From NCBI RefSeq assembly GCF_002078505.1, contig NZ_LUAV01000016.1:121081-185080 (forward strand): DNA of 64,000 nucleotides, read 5' to 3'. Positions 52,872-63,130 of this stretch are shown piece by piece (positions within the stretch are counted from its first letter, which is position 1; every line of letters begins with the position of its first letter). A program made the position numbers and the translations under genes. The notes beneath the pieces were generated by a model, which was given only the letters and a program-made list of their open reading frames with translations, did no database searches and was not told the origin of the DNA. The stretch comes from Ensifer aridi (GTDB lineage Bacteria; Pseudomonadota; Alphaproteobacteria; Rhizobiales; Rhizobiaceae).

Positions 52872-53189
52872 ATGCGCCCGGAAAAATTGGACGAGACGGC
52901 CATCGCCGAGCATCTGCACAAGATGGAAGGCTGGGTCCTTGCCGAAGACGGCGCTTCGATCTGGAAGGCGTTCCGCTTCAAGAATTTCGCAGAGGCCTTC
53001 TCCTTCATGACGCAATGCGCGCTAGCCGCGGAGAAACTCGATCATCACCCGGAATGGTTCAATGTCTACAACCGCGTAGATGTCACGCTTTCGACCCATG
53101 ACGCGAACGGCCTGACGGAGCTCGACTTCAAGCTGGCGGCGAAAATGGATCGGGCGGCCGCGGGCCGCATGCCGGACCATTTGAAATAG
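52872..53189 (+). CDS. phhB: 4a-Hydroxytetrahydrobiopterin dehydratase
   Basis: This 105-residue PCD/DCoH-family protein has [40 protein letters not shown] (the conserved HHPEW active-site histidines) and [16 protein letters not shown]. It recycles the pterin cofactor of aromatic amino-acid hydroxylases; in bacteria without such a hydroxylase it may have another role, such as molybdopterin metabolism. The ATG follows GAGGAGG. Confidence 0.95.
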   Translation: MRPEKLDETAIAEHLHKMEGWVLAEDGASIWKAFRFKNFAEAFSFMTQCALAAEKLDHHPEWFNVYNRVDVTLSTHDANGLTELDFKLAAKMDRAAAGRMPDHLK

Positions 53190-53219
53190 CGCCCCGCCTT
53201 CCCATATCAGGCTGCGATA

Positions 53220-53264
53220 CTACGGCGCCGCGCATCTTGTTTGACGCGCAAAGATCGCTGCAGC
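53220..53264. repeat. Two-module palindromic repeat, copy 5 (module B only)
   Basis: CTACGGCGCCGCGCATCTTG, TTTGACGCGCAAAGATCGCT and GCAG match module B with several changes; the linker ACTTTGAATT follows, but module A is missing. It sits between phhB and the YkvA-family gene. Confidence 0.75.
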
Positions 53265-53289
53265 ACTTTGAATTACCGGAACGGACGCG

Positions 53290-53667
53290 ATGGACGACAT
53301 CAAGATCGGTGAAATACTTCTCCCCGGCGAGGAATCCGAACAGGAGCGCAGGGAGCGCAAGGTCCGCCGCCGCTTTTGGCCGACCTTCCGCCGAGCAGCC
53401 CGGCAAATCCCCTTCAGCCGCGATCTCGTCGCCGCCTATTATTGCGCGGTCGACCCGAACACGCCGACGCGCACGCGTGGCGTTCTGCTGGCGGCGCTCG
53501 CTTACTTCGTCCTTCCCCTCGACTTCGTGCCCGACGTGCTGGCCGTCGTCGGCTTCTCCGACGATATCGCCGTACTGACGGCCGCCTTTGCCGCGATCAG
53601 CGGACAGATCAGGGAGACGCATTATCAGAAGGCCGACGAGGCCATGCGTGACCGGCCCGACGAATAA
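53290..53667 (+). CDS. YkvA (DUF1232) family protein
   Basis: This 125-residue protein has the core LVAAYYCAVDPNTPTRTRGV, LLAALAYFVLPLDFVPDVLA and VVGFSDDIAVLTAA typical of DUF1232. The hydrophobic helix pair with the PxDFVPDxLxxxGFxDD motif is thought to lie in or on the membrane. The function is unknown. The N-terminal 35 residues are highly charged. It is monocistronic by spacing. Confidence 0.88.
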   Translation: MDDIKIGEILLPGEESEQERRERKVRRRFWPTFRRAARQIPFSRDLVAAYYCAVDPNTPTRTRGVLLAALAYFVLPLDFVPDVLAVVGFSDDIAVLTAAFAAISGQIRETHYQKADEAMRDRPDE

Positions 53668-54085
53668 GACGGACCGCGGCAACCGACGCGGCAAAGCGCC
53701 GACGCGACGCCGTATTCCTGCCGGAAAGTCAAACTCTTGCCTGATTCTTTGTGACATAGATTCCGGGAAAAGGGGCAGTAATCCGCGAAGGCAGCAGAGC
53801 GGCCGCTCCCCGATGAAGATTTGAGACAGGATTCCTACCGGGCAACGGCTCTTGCAGTGGCAACGTCGACCGAACCGGCAATCCGCATGCGAACCTTGAT
53901 GCCAACAGCGATGGGCGGACCGGTGCTCGCGTGCGATAGCCCGTCTGGAAGCAAAAGGGCGGTTTTCCGGGATCGTTGACGGTTTAGTAACCTGAATTAA
54001 GTCAAAATAAATTCAAATCGTGACTATGCGTTGCCCGTCCGAGGCTGTATCGGGCGACGTAAGCAAGACAAGCGGCAGGAACCCC
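53668..54085. other. Long gap without a recognised gene
   Basis: About 420 bp between the YkvA-family and IalB-like genes. It is GC-rich at the start, with AT-rich promoter-like DNA at 53970-54020. I see no convincing gene, strong hairpin or known repeat. Confidence 0.4.
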
Positions 54086-54589
54086 ATGTTTGTAAGAAAG
54101 ATCGCAACTGCACTCGCACTCGTACTGGCTGCAGCCGGCGTGGCTTCCGCGCAATCGCCGACGCGAATCCAGCAGTTCAGCGCCTGGGGCGCCTATTCCT
54201 ACCAGTCCGGCAACGGCAAGGTTTGCTACGTTCTCTCCGTGCCGAAGGAGAAGAGCCCGGCCGGCGTCGATCACGGCGATATCTTCTTCCTCGTCTCGCA
54301 GCGCCCCGGCCAGAACATCAGCTACGAGCCGCAGGCGATGATGGGTTACCAGTTGCAGGACAATTCGAAGGTCAATGTGGTGATCGACGGCCGCACCTTC
54401 GTCATGTTCACCAAGGGCAATTCCGCCTGGGTCGAAAACGCTGCCGAGGAGCCGGCCCTGGTCGCCGCGATGAAATCCGGCAAGGCCATGTCTGTCACCG
54501 CCAAGTCCCGCAGGGGCACGGAAACCAACTACTCCTATTCTCTCTCCGGCATCTCGGCCGCGCTGAAGCAGATCGAGGCGTGCCAGTAA
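54086..54589 (+). CDS. Invasion-associated locus B (IalB)-like exported protein
   Basis: This 167-residue protein has a signal peptide (MFVRKIATALALVLAAAGVA, cleavage after SAQ) and the IalB-family layout: FSAWGAYSYQSGNGKVCYVL, GDIFFLVSQRPGQNISYEPQ, MMGYQLQDNSKVNVVIDG and SRRGTETNYSYSLSG, with Cys residues near the start and at the very end. In Bartonella and Rhizobiales these are periplasmic proteins linked to host invasion or stress; the molecular role is not known. The ATG at 54086 has AGGAA 5 nt upstream. A terminator follows closely. Confidence 0.85.
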   Translation: MFVRKIATALALVLAAAGVASAQSPTRIQQFSAWGAYSYQSGNGKVCYVLSVPKEKSPAGVDHGDIFFLVSQRPGQNISYEPQAMMGYQLQDNSKVNVVIDGRTFVMFTKGNSAWVENAAEEPALVAAMKSGKAMSVTAKSRRGTETNYSYSLSGISAALKQIEACQ

Positions 54590-54617
54590 GCCGAAGAAGA
54601 GAGTTTTCATCGATTGG

Positions 54618-54644
54618 AAGCCGGCCCATGGGCCGGCTTTTTTG
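54618..54644 (+). terminator. Rho-independent terminator of the IalB-like gene
   Basis: AAGCCGGCCC and GGGCCGGCTT around AT form a perfect stem followed by TTTT. It lies 29 bp after the stop codon. Confidence 0.9.
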
Positions 54645-54655
54645 CATCGGGATCC

Positions 54656-54755
54656 TAAAGCGCGTCGCGTTCAAACGAATTCACGCGAAGCTCTTTAGAT
54701 CTTTGTTTTTGTGCATGTCGTTGTCCCAAAACCGCTGCACGCTTTGGGCGACATA
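54656..54755. repeat. Second type of rhizobial intergenic repeat
   Basis: TAAAGCGCGTCGCGTTCAAA, CGAATTCACGCGAAGCTCTT, TAGATCTTTGTTTTTGTGCA and CCAAAACCGCTGCACGCTTT follow the pattern of a common Rhizobiales intergenic repeat, distinct from the two-module family in this window. The remainder of the gap up to 54924 shows no gene. Confidence 0.65.
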
Positions 54756-54924
54756 CATTAGGCCTGTTCAAGCGGTAACCTCCCGCTCGAGCGCCGGTTT
54801 TTTCGCCGTCCTTCGCTCCATCCCGCGTCTTTTCCCTTGAGATTTTTGCGGAATGCACCATTTCTTGGACGTGGCTCGGCGCCGGCGGTAGGACGCAGCA
54901 GCCGCTATCTGCAGGGTTATCAGA

Positions 54925-55605
54925 ATGCATGTCGGAAATGCGCGCTATCTCGGTCCGCAGGACCTGCCGGAGATACTTCCGGTATTTCCCTTAACGGGCG
55001 CGCTCCTGCTTCCCGGCGCACAGCTTCCGCTCAATATCTTCGAGCCACGCTATCTTGCCATGTTCGACGATGCGCTCGCCGGCAACCGGCTGATCGGCAT
55101 CGTCCAGCCCTCCTTTGCCGAGGGGCGGAACGAGATCGACGCCTCCGCTGTGCCGGCGCTCTGCCAGGTTGGCTGCATCGGCCGGATCACCTCCTTCGCC
55201 GAGACCGGCGACGGACGCTACATCACCTCGCTCACCGGCGTCTGCCGCTTTCGCCTCTTCGCCGAAGTCGCGGCCGTTCGCGGCTACCGGCGCTTCCGCA
55301 TTGGTCCCTTTGCGAGCGATCTTGAAAGTCCGGACGATGAGAACCTCGTCGACCGCGAAGCGCTTCTCGCAGCCTTCCGCGCCTATCTCGACGCCAACAA
55401 GCTCGAAGCTGATTGGGAAAGCGTGGAACGGGCGAGCAACCGCACGCTGGTCAATTCCATGGCGATGATGTCGCCTTATGGGCCGGCGGAAAAGCAGGCG
55501 CTGCTGGAGGCGCCCGACCTCAAGACGCGTGCCGAGACGCTGATCGCGATCACCGAGATCGTGCTCGCCCGCAACTTCGGCGATCTCGACAATATCCTGC
55601 AGTGA
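54925..55605 (+). CDS. Lon-substrate-binding-domain (LON) protein
   Basis: This 226-residue protein consists of the LON N-terminal (PUA-like) domain and a helical part: LPVFPLTGALLLPGAQLPLN, IFEPRYLAMFDDAL, IGIVQP and GCIGRITSFAETGDGRYITS. There is no ATPase or protease domain, so it is a stand-alone LON protein of unknown function, perhaps an adaptor. The Trm112-like gene follows 9 bp downstream, suggesting one transcript. Confidence 0.9.
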   Translation: MHVGNARYLGPQDLPEILPVFPLTGALLLPGAQLPLNIFEPRYLAMFDDALAGNRLIGIVQPSFAEGRNEIDASAVPALCQVGCIGRITSFAETGDGRYITSLTGVCRFRLFAEVAAVRGYRRFRIGPFASDLESPDDENLVDREALLAAFRAYLDANKLEADWESVERASNRTLVNSMAMMSPYGPAEKQALLEAPDLKTRAETLIAITEIVLARNFGDLDNILQ

Positions 55606-55614
55606 CGAAAAACC

Positions 55615-55803
55615 ATGGACGTCAACGCCAGCAAGGTCGACCCGAAACTCCTCGAACTGCTCGTCTGCCCTCTGTGCAAGGGACGGCTCAGCTATGACGC
55701 GGAGGCCAACGAACTGATCTCGGAAAAGGCCCGCCTCGCCTATCCGATCCGCGACGGCGTGCCGATCATGCTGGTCTCGGAGGCTCGCAAGATTGAGGAT
55801 TGA
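55615..55803 (+). CDS. Trm112-like (YcaR/UPF0434) protein
   Basis: This 62-residue protein has [20 protein letters not shown] and [18 protein letters not shown]. The Trm112 family forms a small zinc-ribbon-like fold; here one CxxC pair remains (CPLC), the other being absent as in most bacterial members. Eukaryotic Trm112 activates methyltransferases; the bacterial role is unclear. It is co-oriented with the LON-domain gene. Confidence 0.9.
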   Translation: MDVNASKVDPKLLELLVCPLCKGRLSYDAEANELISEKARLAYPIRDGVPIMLVSEARKIED

Positions 55804-55921
55804 GGCTTGCGTTTTCACTAGCGCCAAGCGAGTTCATAGGGGGTAGTTTGCCCTCACCCTGGCCTTCTTCCCGTCAAAACGAGAGAAGTGGCGGCAGCCG
55901 CAGGCAATACCCGAACCCGGT

Positions 55922-57136
55922 TCAAATCGGCTCGCCAGCCAGCAACCGCGGATCGCCTCGACCGGCGACGCCGGCGGCCTGGCGGATGAAGAAGTTCTTG
56001 AGCGACGGCAGGCGGTCGACGAGGCCGAGGCCGATGTCGCGGACGACCCGGAGCGGCATGATGTCGTTGGAAAAGAGCCGGTTGAGGACATCCGTCGTGA
56101 CACCCATGCGGACGGTGTCGAAACGCCGCCAGCTCTGGTAGCGCTCCAGGACCGCAAGCGAGCCGATGTCGAGGCCGAGGCGATCGGCCTCGACGATGGT
56201 CTCGGCGAGCGCCGCCACATCCTTGAAGCCGAGATTGAGCCCCTGGCCGGAGATCGGGTGAATGCCGTGCGCGGCATCCCCCGCGAGCGCGAAACGCGGT
56301 GCGATGAACTCGCGAGCAAGCGTCAGCCCGAGCGGAAAGGCCCGGCGGCCGCCGACCACCTTGAGATGGCCGAGCTTGTGGCCGAAGCGGCGCTCCAGCT
56401 CCTCCTCGAAAATGAAATCATCCTCCTTCACCAGGCGTTCGGCATCATATGTGCTCTCGGTCCAGACGAGCGACGAGCGGTTGTTCTTGAGCGGCAGCGT
56501 CGCGAAGGGCCCGGCCGGCAGGAAATGCTCCTCCGCCGTGCCGCCGTGCGGGCGTTCATGCTCGACCGTTGTGACGATGCCGGACTGGCCGTAATCGAAT
56601 TCCACGACCTTGATGCCGGCCGCCTCGCGCAGCTTCGAACGGATGCCGTCGCAGGCGACCAGAAGGCGCGCCTGCAATTCTTCGCCGCCCGCTAGCGTCA
56701 CGTGGACCGCGTGCTCGCCGCTCGTAAAGCTCTCAACCATCGTCGACTGCCGGACCGGTATGCCGAAATCCTTGCAGGCGTCGCGCAGCGCCCCCACCAG
56801 GGCCGTATTCGGCACCATATGGGCAAAAGGACGCCCCTCGCCGCCGTCGCCTTCGAAGGTCAGGAAGACCGGTCGGACCGGATCGGCCGTCTTCGAATCG
56901 GTGATGACCATCCTGAGGATAGGCTGCGCTTCGGGGGCAATCGCACTCCAGACGCCGAGAACATCGAGCATCCGCTCCGCGGCCAACGCGACCGCCGAGG
57001 CGCGCTCGTCTTTTCTCCAGGCATCCTCCGGCGCGCCGTCGACCACCGTGACGTGCAGGTGCGGGGCGGCTTTCTTGAGCGAGACGGCAAGCGACAGGCC
57101 GACATAGCCGCCCCCGGCAATCAGTACATCGATCAT
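55922..57136 (-). CDS. UbiH/UbiF/VisC-type FAD monooxygenase
   Basis: This 404-residue flavoprotein has the N-terminal dinucleotide site VLIAGGGYVGLSLAVSLKKA, the LLVACDGIRSKLRE (DG) motif and the second FAD motif FALAGDAAHGIHPISGQGLN, followed by LGFKDVAALAETI. These signatures define the UbiH/COQ6 hydroxylases of ubiquinone synthesis. Which ring position it hydroxylates is unknown. The ATG at 57136 starts directly at the FAD-binding strand; a longer frame to 57166 is possible. It is divergent from tesB. Confidence 0.92.
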   Translation of the reverse strand: MIDVLIAGGGYVGLSLAVSLKKAAPHLHVTVVDGAPEDAWRKDERASAVALAAERMLDVLGVWSAIAPEAQPILRMVITDSKTADPVRPVFLTFEGDGGEGRPFAHMVPNTALVGALRDACKDFGIPVRQSTMVESFTSGEHAVHVTLAGGEELQARLLVACDGIRSKLREAAGIKVVEFDYGQSGIVTTVEHERPHGGTAEEHFLPAGPFATLPLKNNRSSLVWTESTYDAERLVKEDDFIFEEELERRFGHKLGHLKVVGGRRAFPLGLTLAREFIAPRFALAGDAAHGIHPISGQGLNLGFKDVAALAETIVEADRLGLDIGSLAVLERYQSWRRFDTVRMGVTTDVLNRLFSNDIMPLRVVRDIGLGLVDRLPSLKNFFIRQAAGVAGRGDPRLLAGEPI

Positions 57137-57226
57137 TCGCCTGTCTCTCCCGTCGCACTTGAGCATCGTCTCCCGCCTATATAGATCAATGCCATCGCCG
57201 TTCCTACCATCGGAGACCGCCGAAAA

Positions 57227-58111
57227 ATGTCGCGCCCCACCGAAACCGCCACGCCCATGGACGCGCTTCTCGCGATCCTCGATCTCGAAAAGCTCGAAGA
57301 GAATCTGTTCCGGGGCCTAAGCCCCCAGGTCGGATGGCAGCGGGTCTTCGGCGGCCAGGTGATCGGCCAGGCGTTGGTCGCCGCCCAGCGCACCGTCGAC
57401 GAAGGCCGCTACGTCCATTCGCTGCACGCCTATTTCCTCAGGCCGGGCGATCCCGCCGTTCCGATTATCTATGAGGTGGACCGCATCCGCGACGGATCGA
57501 GCTTCGCGACGCGGCGTGTGGTGGCGATCCAGCACGGCAAGGCGATCTTCGCGATGTCGGCCTCCTTCCAATATGACGAGGACGGTTTCGAGCATCAGTT
57601 CGACATGCCGGCCGTGCCAATGCCGGAAACGCTGCCGGGGGAGCGGGAACTCAAGGAGAAGTTTCTCGTCCATGCGCCGGAAGCGATCCGCCGCTATTGG
57701 GAGCGGCCGCGGCCGATCGAGATCCGCCCCGTCTCGGTTGAGCACTATTTCTCGCGCGACAAGCTGCCGCCGACCCAGGACGTGTGGGTGAAAGCCGTCG
57801 GCGCGGTACCGGACGAACGGCATCTGCAGGCGGCCATTCTCGCCTATCTCTCCGACATGACGCTTCTCGACACGTCGCTTTACGCGCACGGCACCTCGGT
57901 GTTCGACCGCAAACTGCAGGTCGCGAGCCTCGACCATGCCATGTGGTTTCATCGCCCGTGCAAGATGGACAACTGGCTGCTCTACACGCAGGACAGCCCG
58001 AGCGCACACGGCGCCCGCGGCATGACGCGCGGCAGCCTGTTCGACCGATCCGGCGTTCTGATTGCCTCGGTGGCACAGGAAGGACTGATCCGCAAAAAGG
58101 CAACTGAATAA
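57227..58111 (+). CDS. tesB: Acyl-CoA thioesterase II
   Basis: This 294-residue double-hotdog enzyme has LFRGLSPQVGWQRVFGGQVI, GQALVAAQRTV, VHSLHAYFLRPGDPAVPI, LAYLSDMTLLDTSL, and SLDHAMWFHRPCKMDNWLLY. TesB hydrolyses medium- to long-chain acyl-CoA. It is monocistronic by appearance, with an AT-rich terminator downstream. Confidence 0.95.
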   Translation: MSRPTETATPMDALLAILDLEKLEENLFRGLSPQVGWQRVFGGQVIGQALVAAQRTVDEGRYVHSLHAYFLRPGDPAVPIIYEVDRIRDGSSFATRRVVAIQHGKAIFAMSASFQYDEDGFEHQFDMPAVPMPETLPGERELKEKFLVHAPEAIRRYWERPRPIEIRPVSVEHYFSRDKLPPTQDVWVKAVGAVPDERHLQAAILAYLSDMTLLDTSLYAHGTSVFDRKLQVASLDHAMWFHRPCKMDNWLLYTQDSPSAHGARGMTRGSLFDRSGVLIASVAQEGLIRKKATE

Positions 58112-58134
58112 AGACTGAGCATTTTTTAATTTTT

Positions 58135-58155
58135 GCCCATTTTTTGGGCTGTTTT
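58135..58155 (+). terminator. Terminator after tesB
   Basis: GCCCA and TGGGC flank a T-rich loop, followed by TGTTTTATT. The surrounding DNA is very AT-rich for this genome. Confidence 0.6.
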
Positions 58156-58246
58156 ATTGATGTCTTTTTCGGCATATCAGGGCGCCACTCCCCTGAAAAG
58201 TGGTTTTTTCGTGTCTTTTCCTCGATTTAAGCCCTCCCATCGAATC

Positions 58247-58262
58247 TGGCACGCCCCTTGAA
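58247..58262 (+). promoter_or_regulatory. Sigma-54-type promoter of glnK-amtB
   Basis: TGGCACGCCCCTTGAA matches the -24/-12 consensus TGGCAC-N5-TTGC(A/T) except at the last bases. It lies about 90 bp upstream of glnK. Nitrogen-regulated glnK-amtB operons are commonly transcribed by RpoN with NtrC. CCACT-N9-AGTGG (58186-58204) might be an activator site, but this is weak. Confidence 0.7.
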
Positions 58263-58267
58263 TGTGA

Positions 58268-58690
<423 letters not shown>

Positions 58691-58717
58691 ACCGCGCCGT
58701 TCAGGGAGCTTTTTTCG

Positions 58718-60145
58718 ATGTCGTCATTCAACCTTTCCACCTCTCTTCGACGCGTGGGCGCAACCGCTGCCGCCTTGCTCGCGCCGGTCGTTGCGTTTGC
58801 CCAGGAGGCCGCGCCTGCCGCGGCCGAGGCGGCTGCCGCAACGCCCGTCCCGGACAAGGGCGATACCACCTGGATGCTGCTGTCGACCATTCTCGTCCTG
58901 CTGATGACCGTTCCCGGCCTCGCGCTCTTCTATGGCGGTCTCGTGCGCGCCAAGAACATGCTGTCGGTGCTAATGCAGGTCCTGATGATCACCGCGGTCG
59001 TCATGATCATCTGGGTCACCTATGGCTATTCGCTCGCCTTCACCGATGGCGGCTCGCTCAACTCCTTCATCGGCGGCTTCTCGAAGATGTTCCTGGCCGG
59101 CGTCGACACGACGACGCTCGCGGAAAGCTTCTCCAAGGGCGTCTTCATCCCTGAATACGTCTTCGTGGTGTTCCAGATGACCTTCGCCTGCATCACGCCG
59201 GCTCTGATCGTCGGCGCCTTCGCCGAGCGCATCAAGTTCTCGGCCGTGATGCTCTTCGTCATCCTGTGGGTCACCTTCGTCTACTTCCCGATCGCCCACA
59301 TGGTCTGGTTCTGGGGTGGCCCGAGCGCCTATACGGCTCCGACCGGCCTGATCTTCTCCTTCGGCGCGATCGACTTCGCCGGCGGCACCGTCGTCCACAT
59401 CAATGCCGGTATCGCGGGCCTCGTCGGCGCCATCTTGCTGGGCAAGCGCACGGGCTACAAGCGGGAGATCATGGCTCCGCATTCGATGACGCTCACCATG
59501 GTCGGCGCCTCGCTGCTGTGGGTCGGCTGGTTCGGCTTCAATGCCGGCTCGAATCTTGAAGCCAACGCCTATGCCGCTCTCGCCATGATCAACACCTTCC
59601 TGGCGACCGCAGCAGCCATCGTCTCCTGGGCCGTGGTTGAAACGCTCGTTCGTGGCAAGGCCTCGATGCTCGGTGCCGCCTCCGGTGCGGTTGCGGGTCT
59701 CGTTGCCGTTACCCCGGCTGCCGGCTTTGCCGGTCCGATGGGGGCGATCGTGCTCGGCCTCGCCGTTTCGCCGGTCTGCTACTTCTTCGTCGACGTGGTG
59801 AAGAACAAGTTCAACTACGACGACAGCCTCGACGTCTTCGGCATTCACGGCGTCGGCGGCATCCTCGGTGCGATTGCGACCGGTATCCTCGTCAACCCGG
59901 CCCTCGGGGGCGCCGGCATCGTCGACTACTCCACGGCCGACTTCGCCGCCGGCTACGCCGGCACGGCAACCCAGGTCTGGGCGCAGCTCAAGGGCGTCCT
60001 GGTTACGGTCGTTTGGTCCGGTATCGGCTCGTTCATCCTCTACAAGGTGGTCGATGCGATCGTCGGCCTGCGCGTCTCGGTCGAAGCGGAGCGCGAAGGT
60101 CTCGACCTCTCCTCGCACGGCGAAGCCGCCTATCACACCAGCTAA
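58718..60145 (+). CDS. amtB: Ammonium transporter
   Basis: This 475-residue membrane protein has a cleavable signal peptide (RVGATAAALLAPVVAFAQ), a short Ala-rich periplasmic lead and eleven Amt spans. Landmarks are MVWFWGGPSAYTAPTGLI, DFAGGTVVHINAGIAGLVGA (with the first pore histidine in the HINAG motif), GWFGFNAGSNLE and DVFGIHGVGGILGA (second pore histidine). The length, with N-terminal signal, is typical for rhizobial AmtB. It is co-transcribed with glnK, and a strong terminator follows. Confidence 0.96.
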   Translation: MSSFNLSTSLRRVGATAAALLAPVVAFAQEAAPAAAEAAAATPVPDKGDTTWMLLSTILVLLMTVPGLALFYGGLVRAKNMLSVLMQVLMITAVVMIIWVTYGYSLAFTDGGSLNSFIGGFSKMFLAGVDTTTLAESFSKGVFIPEYVFVVFQMTFACITPALIVGAFAERIKFSAVMLFVILWVTFVYFPIAHMVWFWGGPSAYTAPTGLIFSFGAIDFAGGTVVHINAGIAGLVGAILLGKRTGYKREIMAPHSMTLTMVGASLLWVGWFGFNAGSNLEANAYAALAMINTFLATAAAIVSWAVVETLVRGKASMLGAASGAVAGLVAVTPAAGFAGPMGAIVLGLAVSPVCYFFVDVVKNKFNYDDSLDVFGIHGVGGILGAIATGILVNPALGGAGIVDYSTADFAAGYAGTATQVWAQLKGVLVTVVWSGIGSFILYKVVDAIVGLRVSVEAEREGLDLSSHGEAAYHTS

Positions 60146-60219
60146 GCGTGATTGCGGCGCCGCCTGCAGGGGCGCCGCCAACAGTCCCGTCGCGGTCCGC
60201 ATACTGCGGATCGCCCTTC

Positions 60220-60249
60220 GCCCGGATCCTCGCGATCCGGGCTTTTTTT
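60220..60249 (+). terminator. Rho-independent terminator of glnK-amtB
   Basis: GCCCGGATC and GATCCGGGC pair exactly and are followed by seven T residues. Confidence 0.92.
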
Positions 60250-60297
60250 GCCTCAATGGTCCCCATCCACCGCTATTTCGACCACACACGCGCATGG

Positions 60298-60313
60298 TTA
60301 ATGTCGCATTAAC
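60298..60313 (+). promoter_or_regulatory. CtrA-type box upstream of ftsK
   Basis: TTAA-TGTCGCA-TTAAC is an exact match to the alphaproteobacterial CtrA consensus TTAA-N7-TTAAC, set in the larger inverted repeat GGTTAAT/ATTAACC. It lies about 165 bp upstream of the ftsK start codon, in the gap after the amtB terminator. The remaining gap holds no gene. Confidence 0.65.
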
Positions 60314-60478
60314 CCTACTCCGCGTAGGTTGATTCCATGGCACGCAATGTGCCCGGAGCGTTCCGCCCCCCGCAGGTTCGGCGGTGCAAGGATGCTCTGC
60401 AATCAATGGCTGGAATGTTCTCACCGTTCACTTGAAGAAGCGTGGCGTTCCGGCGGGTCGAAACGGGCAGCAGGCAAC

Positions 60479-63130
60479 ATGAGCAGAAGCAATCCCGCAA
60501 CGCTTGACAGCCGTTCCAACCGGTTCGTGCTGACCACCTTCGTATGGCGCCAGATCGCCTCGCTGGCGGGCTTTGCCTTGATCGGCGCACTGGCGCTTGC
60601 CGTTGCCGCGCTTTCGACCTGGAACGTCGCCGATCCAAGCTTTTCCTACGCAACCTCCGACGAGCCGACCAACCTGCTCGGTTACGGTGGCGCTGCCTTC
60701 GCCGACATCTTCATGCAGTTCTTCGGCCTGGCGAGCGTCGTGGCGCTGCTGCCGGCCGTCGCCTGGGCCTTCGTTCTCATCGGCAACAAACCCTTCGACA
60801 AGGTCCTGAAGCGACTTGGCCTCTGGTTCGCGGGCTCGGTGCTGGCGAGCGCGGCCTTGAGCTGCGTGCCGGCGCCGATCACCTGGCCGCTGCCGAACGG
60901 CCTCGGCGGCGTCTTCGGCGATATGATCCTGCGTTTTCCGGCGCTCTTCACCGGCACATTCCCGACCGGCACCTTTGCGACGATCCTCGCCTGCCTTTTC
61001 GCCGCGCCTGCCGCCTGGTGCCTGATCTACAGCGCCGGCCTCATCGGCGTCAGCGACGAGGAAGAGGAGGAACCGGCGCCGGAGTCCGCACCCAGCAAGG
61101 CGCGCACCATACGCGACGAGCTCGATGAGGAGGACGAGGAAGGACCCTTTACCCTCCTGATGGGGTCGCTCGCGCATATGCGCTTTACCGCCCAGGCCCG
61201 ACTGCGCCGCATGTTCGGCATGAGCGCGACGCGCGCCGCCAAGCGGCATTACGACGAACCCTACGACTTCAACAACGATGAATTCGGCACGCTGAACGAG
61301 CCGGCACGGCCGAAAGCGCTTGCCGGCGATCGCGTCGAGCCGTCGCTCGATCGCGCCGAGCGTCGCATCGTCACGCCGCCGTCGATGATGGTCGATGAGG
61401 ACGACGATCCGCCCTTCGATATCGACGAGCCCCGGCCCGCCGGCATCCTGCCGGACGAAGACGTCGCCGCCGACTGGGCACCGCGGCCCGCGCCGCCAAA
61501 GCCGACGATAGCAATGGCGGGCTCGCGTGTGGCACCGCCGCCGGCGCGGCCGAAGAGCGGCCAGGGCGTCGAGCGCGAGGCGCAGCGCTCCTTCGTCGCG
61601 GACGACGGCGATTTCACGCTGCCGCCGATCCATTTCCTCGCGGAGCCGAAGAATGTCGCGCGCGATGCCTCGCTCTCTGCCGATGCGCTCGAACAGAACG
61701 CCCGCATGCTCGAGGGCGTGCTCGAGGATTTCGGCGTCAAGGGCGAGATCATCCATGTCCGCCCCGGTCCGGTCGTCACGCTCTACGAGCTGGAGCCGGC
61801 ACCGGGCATCAAGTCCTCGCGCGTCATCGGCCTTGCCGACGACATTGCCCGCTCCATGAGCGCGATCGCCGCCCGCGTCGCCGTCGTGCCGGGCCGCAAC
61901 GCCATCGGCATCGAGCTGCCGAACCAGCGGCGCGAGATGGTCTATCTGCGCGAGCTGATCGGCTCGCGCGACTTTGAGACGACCAAGACCAAGCTCGCCA
62001 TGGCGTTCGGCAAGACCATCGGCGGCGAGGCGGTGATCGCCGACCTCGCCAAGATGCCGCATCTGCTCGTCGCCGGCACCACCGGGTCAGGCAAGTCGGT
62101 GGCGATCAACACCATGATCCTGTCGCTGCTCTACCGGCTCACACCCGAGCAGTGCCGGCTGATCATGATCGATCCGAAGATGCTCGAACTCTCCGTCTAT
62201 GACGGCATCCCGCATCTGCTCTCGCCGGTCGTGACCGATCCGAAGAAGGCCGTTGTCGCGCTGAAATGGACGGTGCGCGAGATGGAAGAGCGCTACAAGA
62301 AGATGTCGAAGATCGGCGTGCGCAACATCGACGGCTTCAACAACCGCGTCGAGCAGGCGCTCGCCAAGGGCGAGGCGATCACCCGCACCGTCCAGACCGG
62401 CTTCGACCGCCAAACCGGCGAGGCGATCTACGAGACGGAGGAATTCGACCTTTCCCCGATGCCCTATATCGTCGTCATCATCGACGAGATGGCCGACCTG
62501 ATGATGGTCGCCGGCAAGGACATCGAGGGCGCCGTCCAGCGGCTCGCCCAGATGGCTCGCGCCGCGGGCATCCACGTCATCATGGCGACACAGCGCCCGT
62601 CGGTCGACGTCATCACCGGTACGATCAAGGCGAACTTCCCGACGCGCATCTCCTTCCAGGTGACGTCCAAGATCGACAGCCGCACCATCCTCGGGGAACA
62701 GGGGGCCGAGCAGCTCCTGGGCATGGGCGACATGCTCTACATGGCCGGTGGCGGCCGCATTCAGCGCGTACACGGCCCCTTCGTCTCCGACACCGAGGTC
62801 GAGGAGGTCGTCGCCTATTTGAAGACCCAGGGCGCGCCGCAATATCTCGATGCGATCACGGAAGACGACGACGAGGAGAACGAAGGCGGCGGACCGGCCG
62901 GCACTTCGAACCTCGCCGATTCCGAAGACCCCTACGACCAGGCGGTGGCGATTGTCCTGCGAGACGGCAAGGCTTCGACGTCCTACGTGCAGCGGCGCCT
63001 CGGTATAGGTTATAATAGAGCGGCATCGCTGATCGAACGAATGGAGCAGGAAGGCATCATCGGCCCCGCGAACCATGCGGGCAAGCGCGAGATCCTGGTG
63101 CCGACCGAGGCGGAAATCACCGGCCGTTAG
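60479..63130 (+). CDS. ftsK: DNA translocase FtsK/SpoIIIE
   Basis: This 883-residue protein has four predicted N-terminal membrane spans (about 25-195), an acidic/Pro-rich linker (200-400), the alpha domain, a RecA-like motor with Walker [13 protein letters not shown] and Walker [15 protein letters not shown], and a C-terminal gamma winged helix ([20 protein letters not shown]) that reads KOPS/FRS sites. It moves chromosome ends at the septum and promotes dimer resolution. The ATG at 60479 begins a protein that leads directly into the first span; longer frames upstream lie in leader DNA. Confidence 0.96.
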   Translation: MSRSNPATLDSRSNRFVLTTFVWRQIASLAGFALIGALALAVAALSTWNVADPSFSYATSDEPTNLLGYGGAAFADIFMQFFGLASVVALLPAVAWAFVLIGNKPFDKVLKRLGLWFAGSVLASAALSCVPAPITWPLPNGLGGVFGDMILRFPALFTGTFPTGTFATILACLFAAPAAWCLIYSAGLIGVSDEEEEEPAPESAPSKARTIRDELDEEDEEGPFTLLMGSLAHMRFTAQARLRRMFGMSATRAAKRHYDEPYDFNNDEFGTLNEPARPKALAGDRVEPSLDRAERRIVTPPSMMVDEDDDPPFDIDEPRPAGILPDEDVAADWAPRPAPPKPTIAMAGSRVAPPPARPKSGQGVEREAQRSFVADDGDFTLPPIHFLAEPKNVARDASLSADALEQNARMLEGVLEDFGVKGEIIHVRPGPVVTLYELEPAPGIKSSRVIGLADDIARSMSAIAARVAVVPGRNAIGIELPNQRREMVYLRELIGSRDFETTKTKLAMAFGKTIGGEAVIADLAKMPHLLVAGTTGSGKSVAINTMILSLLYRLTPEQCRLIMIDPKMLELSVYDGIPHLLSPVVTDPKKAVVALKWTVREMEERYKKMSKIGVRNIDGFNNRVEQALAKGEAITRTVQTGFDRQTGEAIYETEEFDLSPMPYIVVIIDEMADLMMVAGKDIEGAVQRLAQMARAAGIHVIMATQRPSVDVITGTIKANFPTRISFQVTSKIDSRTILGEQGAEQLLGMGDMLYMAGGGRIQRVHGPFVSDTEVEEVVAYLKTQGAPQYLDAITEDDDEENEGGGPAGTSNLADSEDPYDQAVAIVLRDGKASTSYVQRRLGIGYNRAASLIERMEQEGIIGPANHAGKREILVPTEAEITGR

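Noticed and set aside
58186..58204. CCACT-N9-AGTGG as an NtrC site upstream of glnK
   Set aside because: It departs from the TGCAC...GTGCA consensus; kept only as a weak remark with the sigma-54-type promoter.
58970..60424. Minus-strand open frame (484 codons) opposite amtB
   Set aside because: Antisense of amtB and its terminator region; no coding features.
60428..62062. Minus-strand open frame (544 codons) opposite ftsK
   Set aside because: Shadow of ftsK; His/Asp/Arg-rich nonsense translation.
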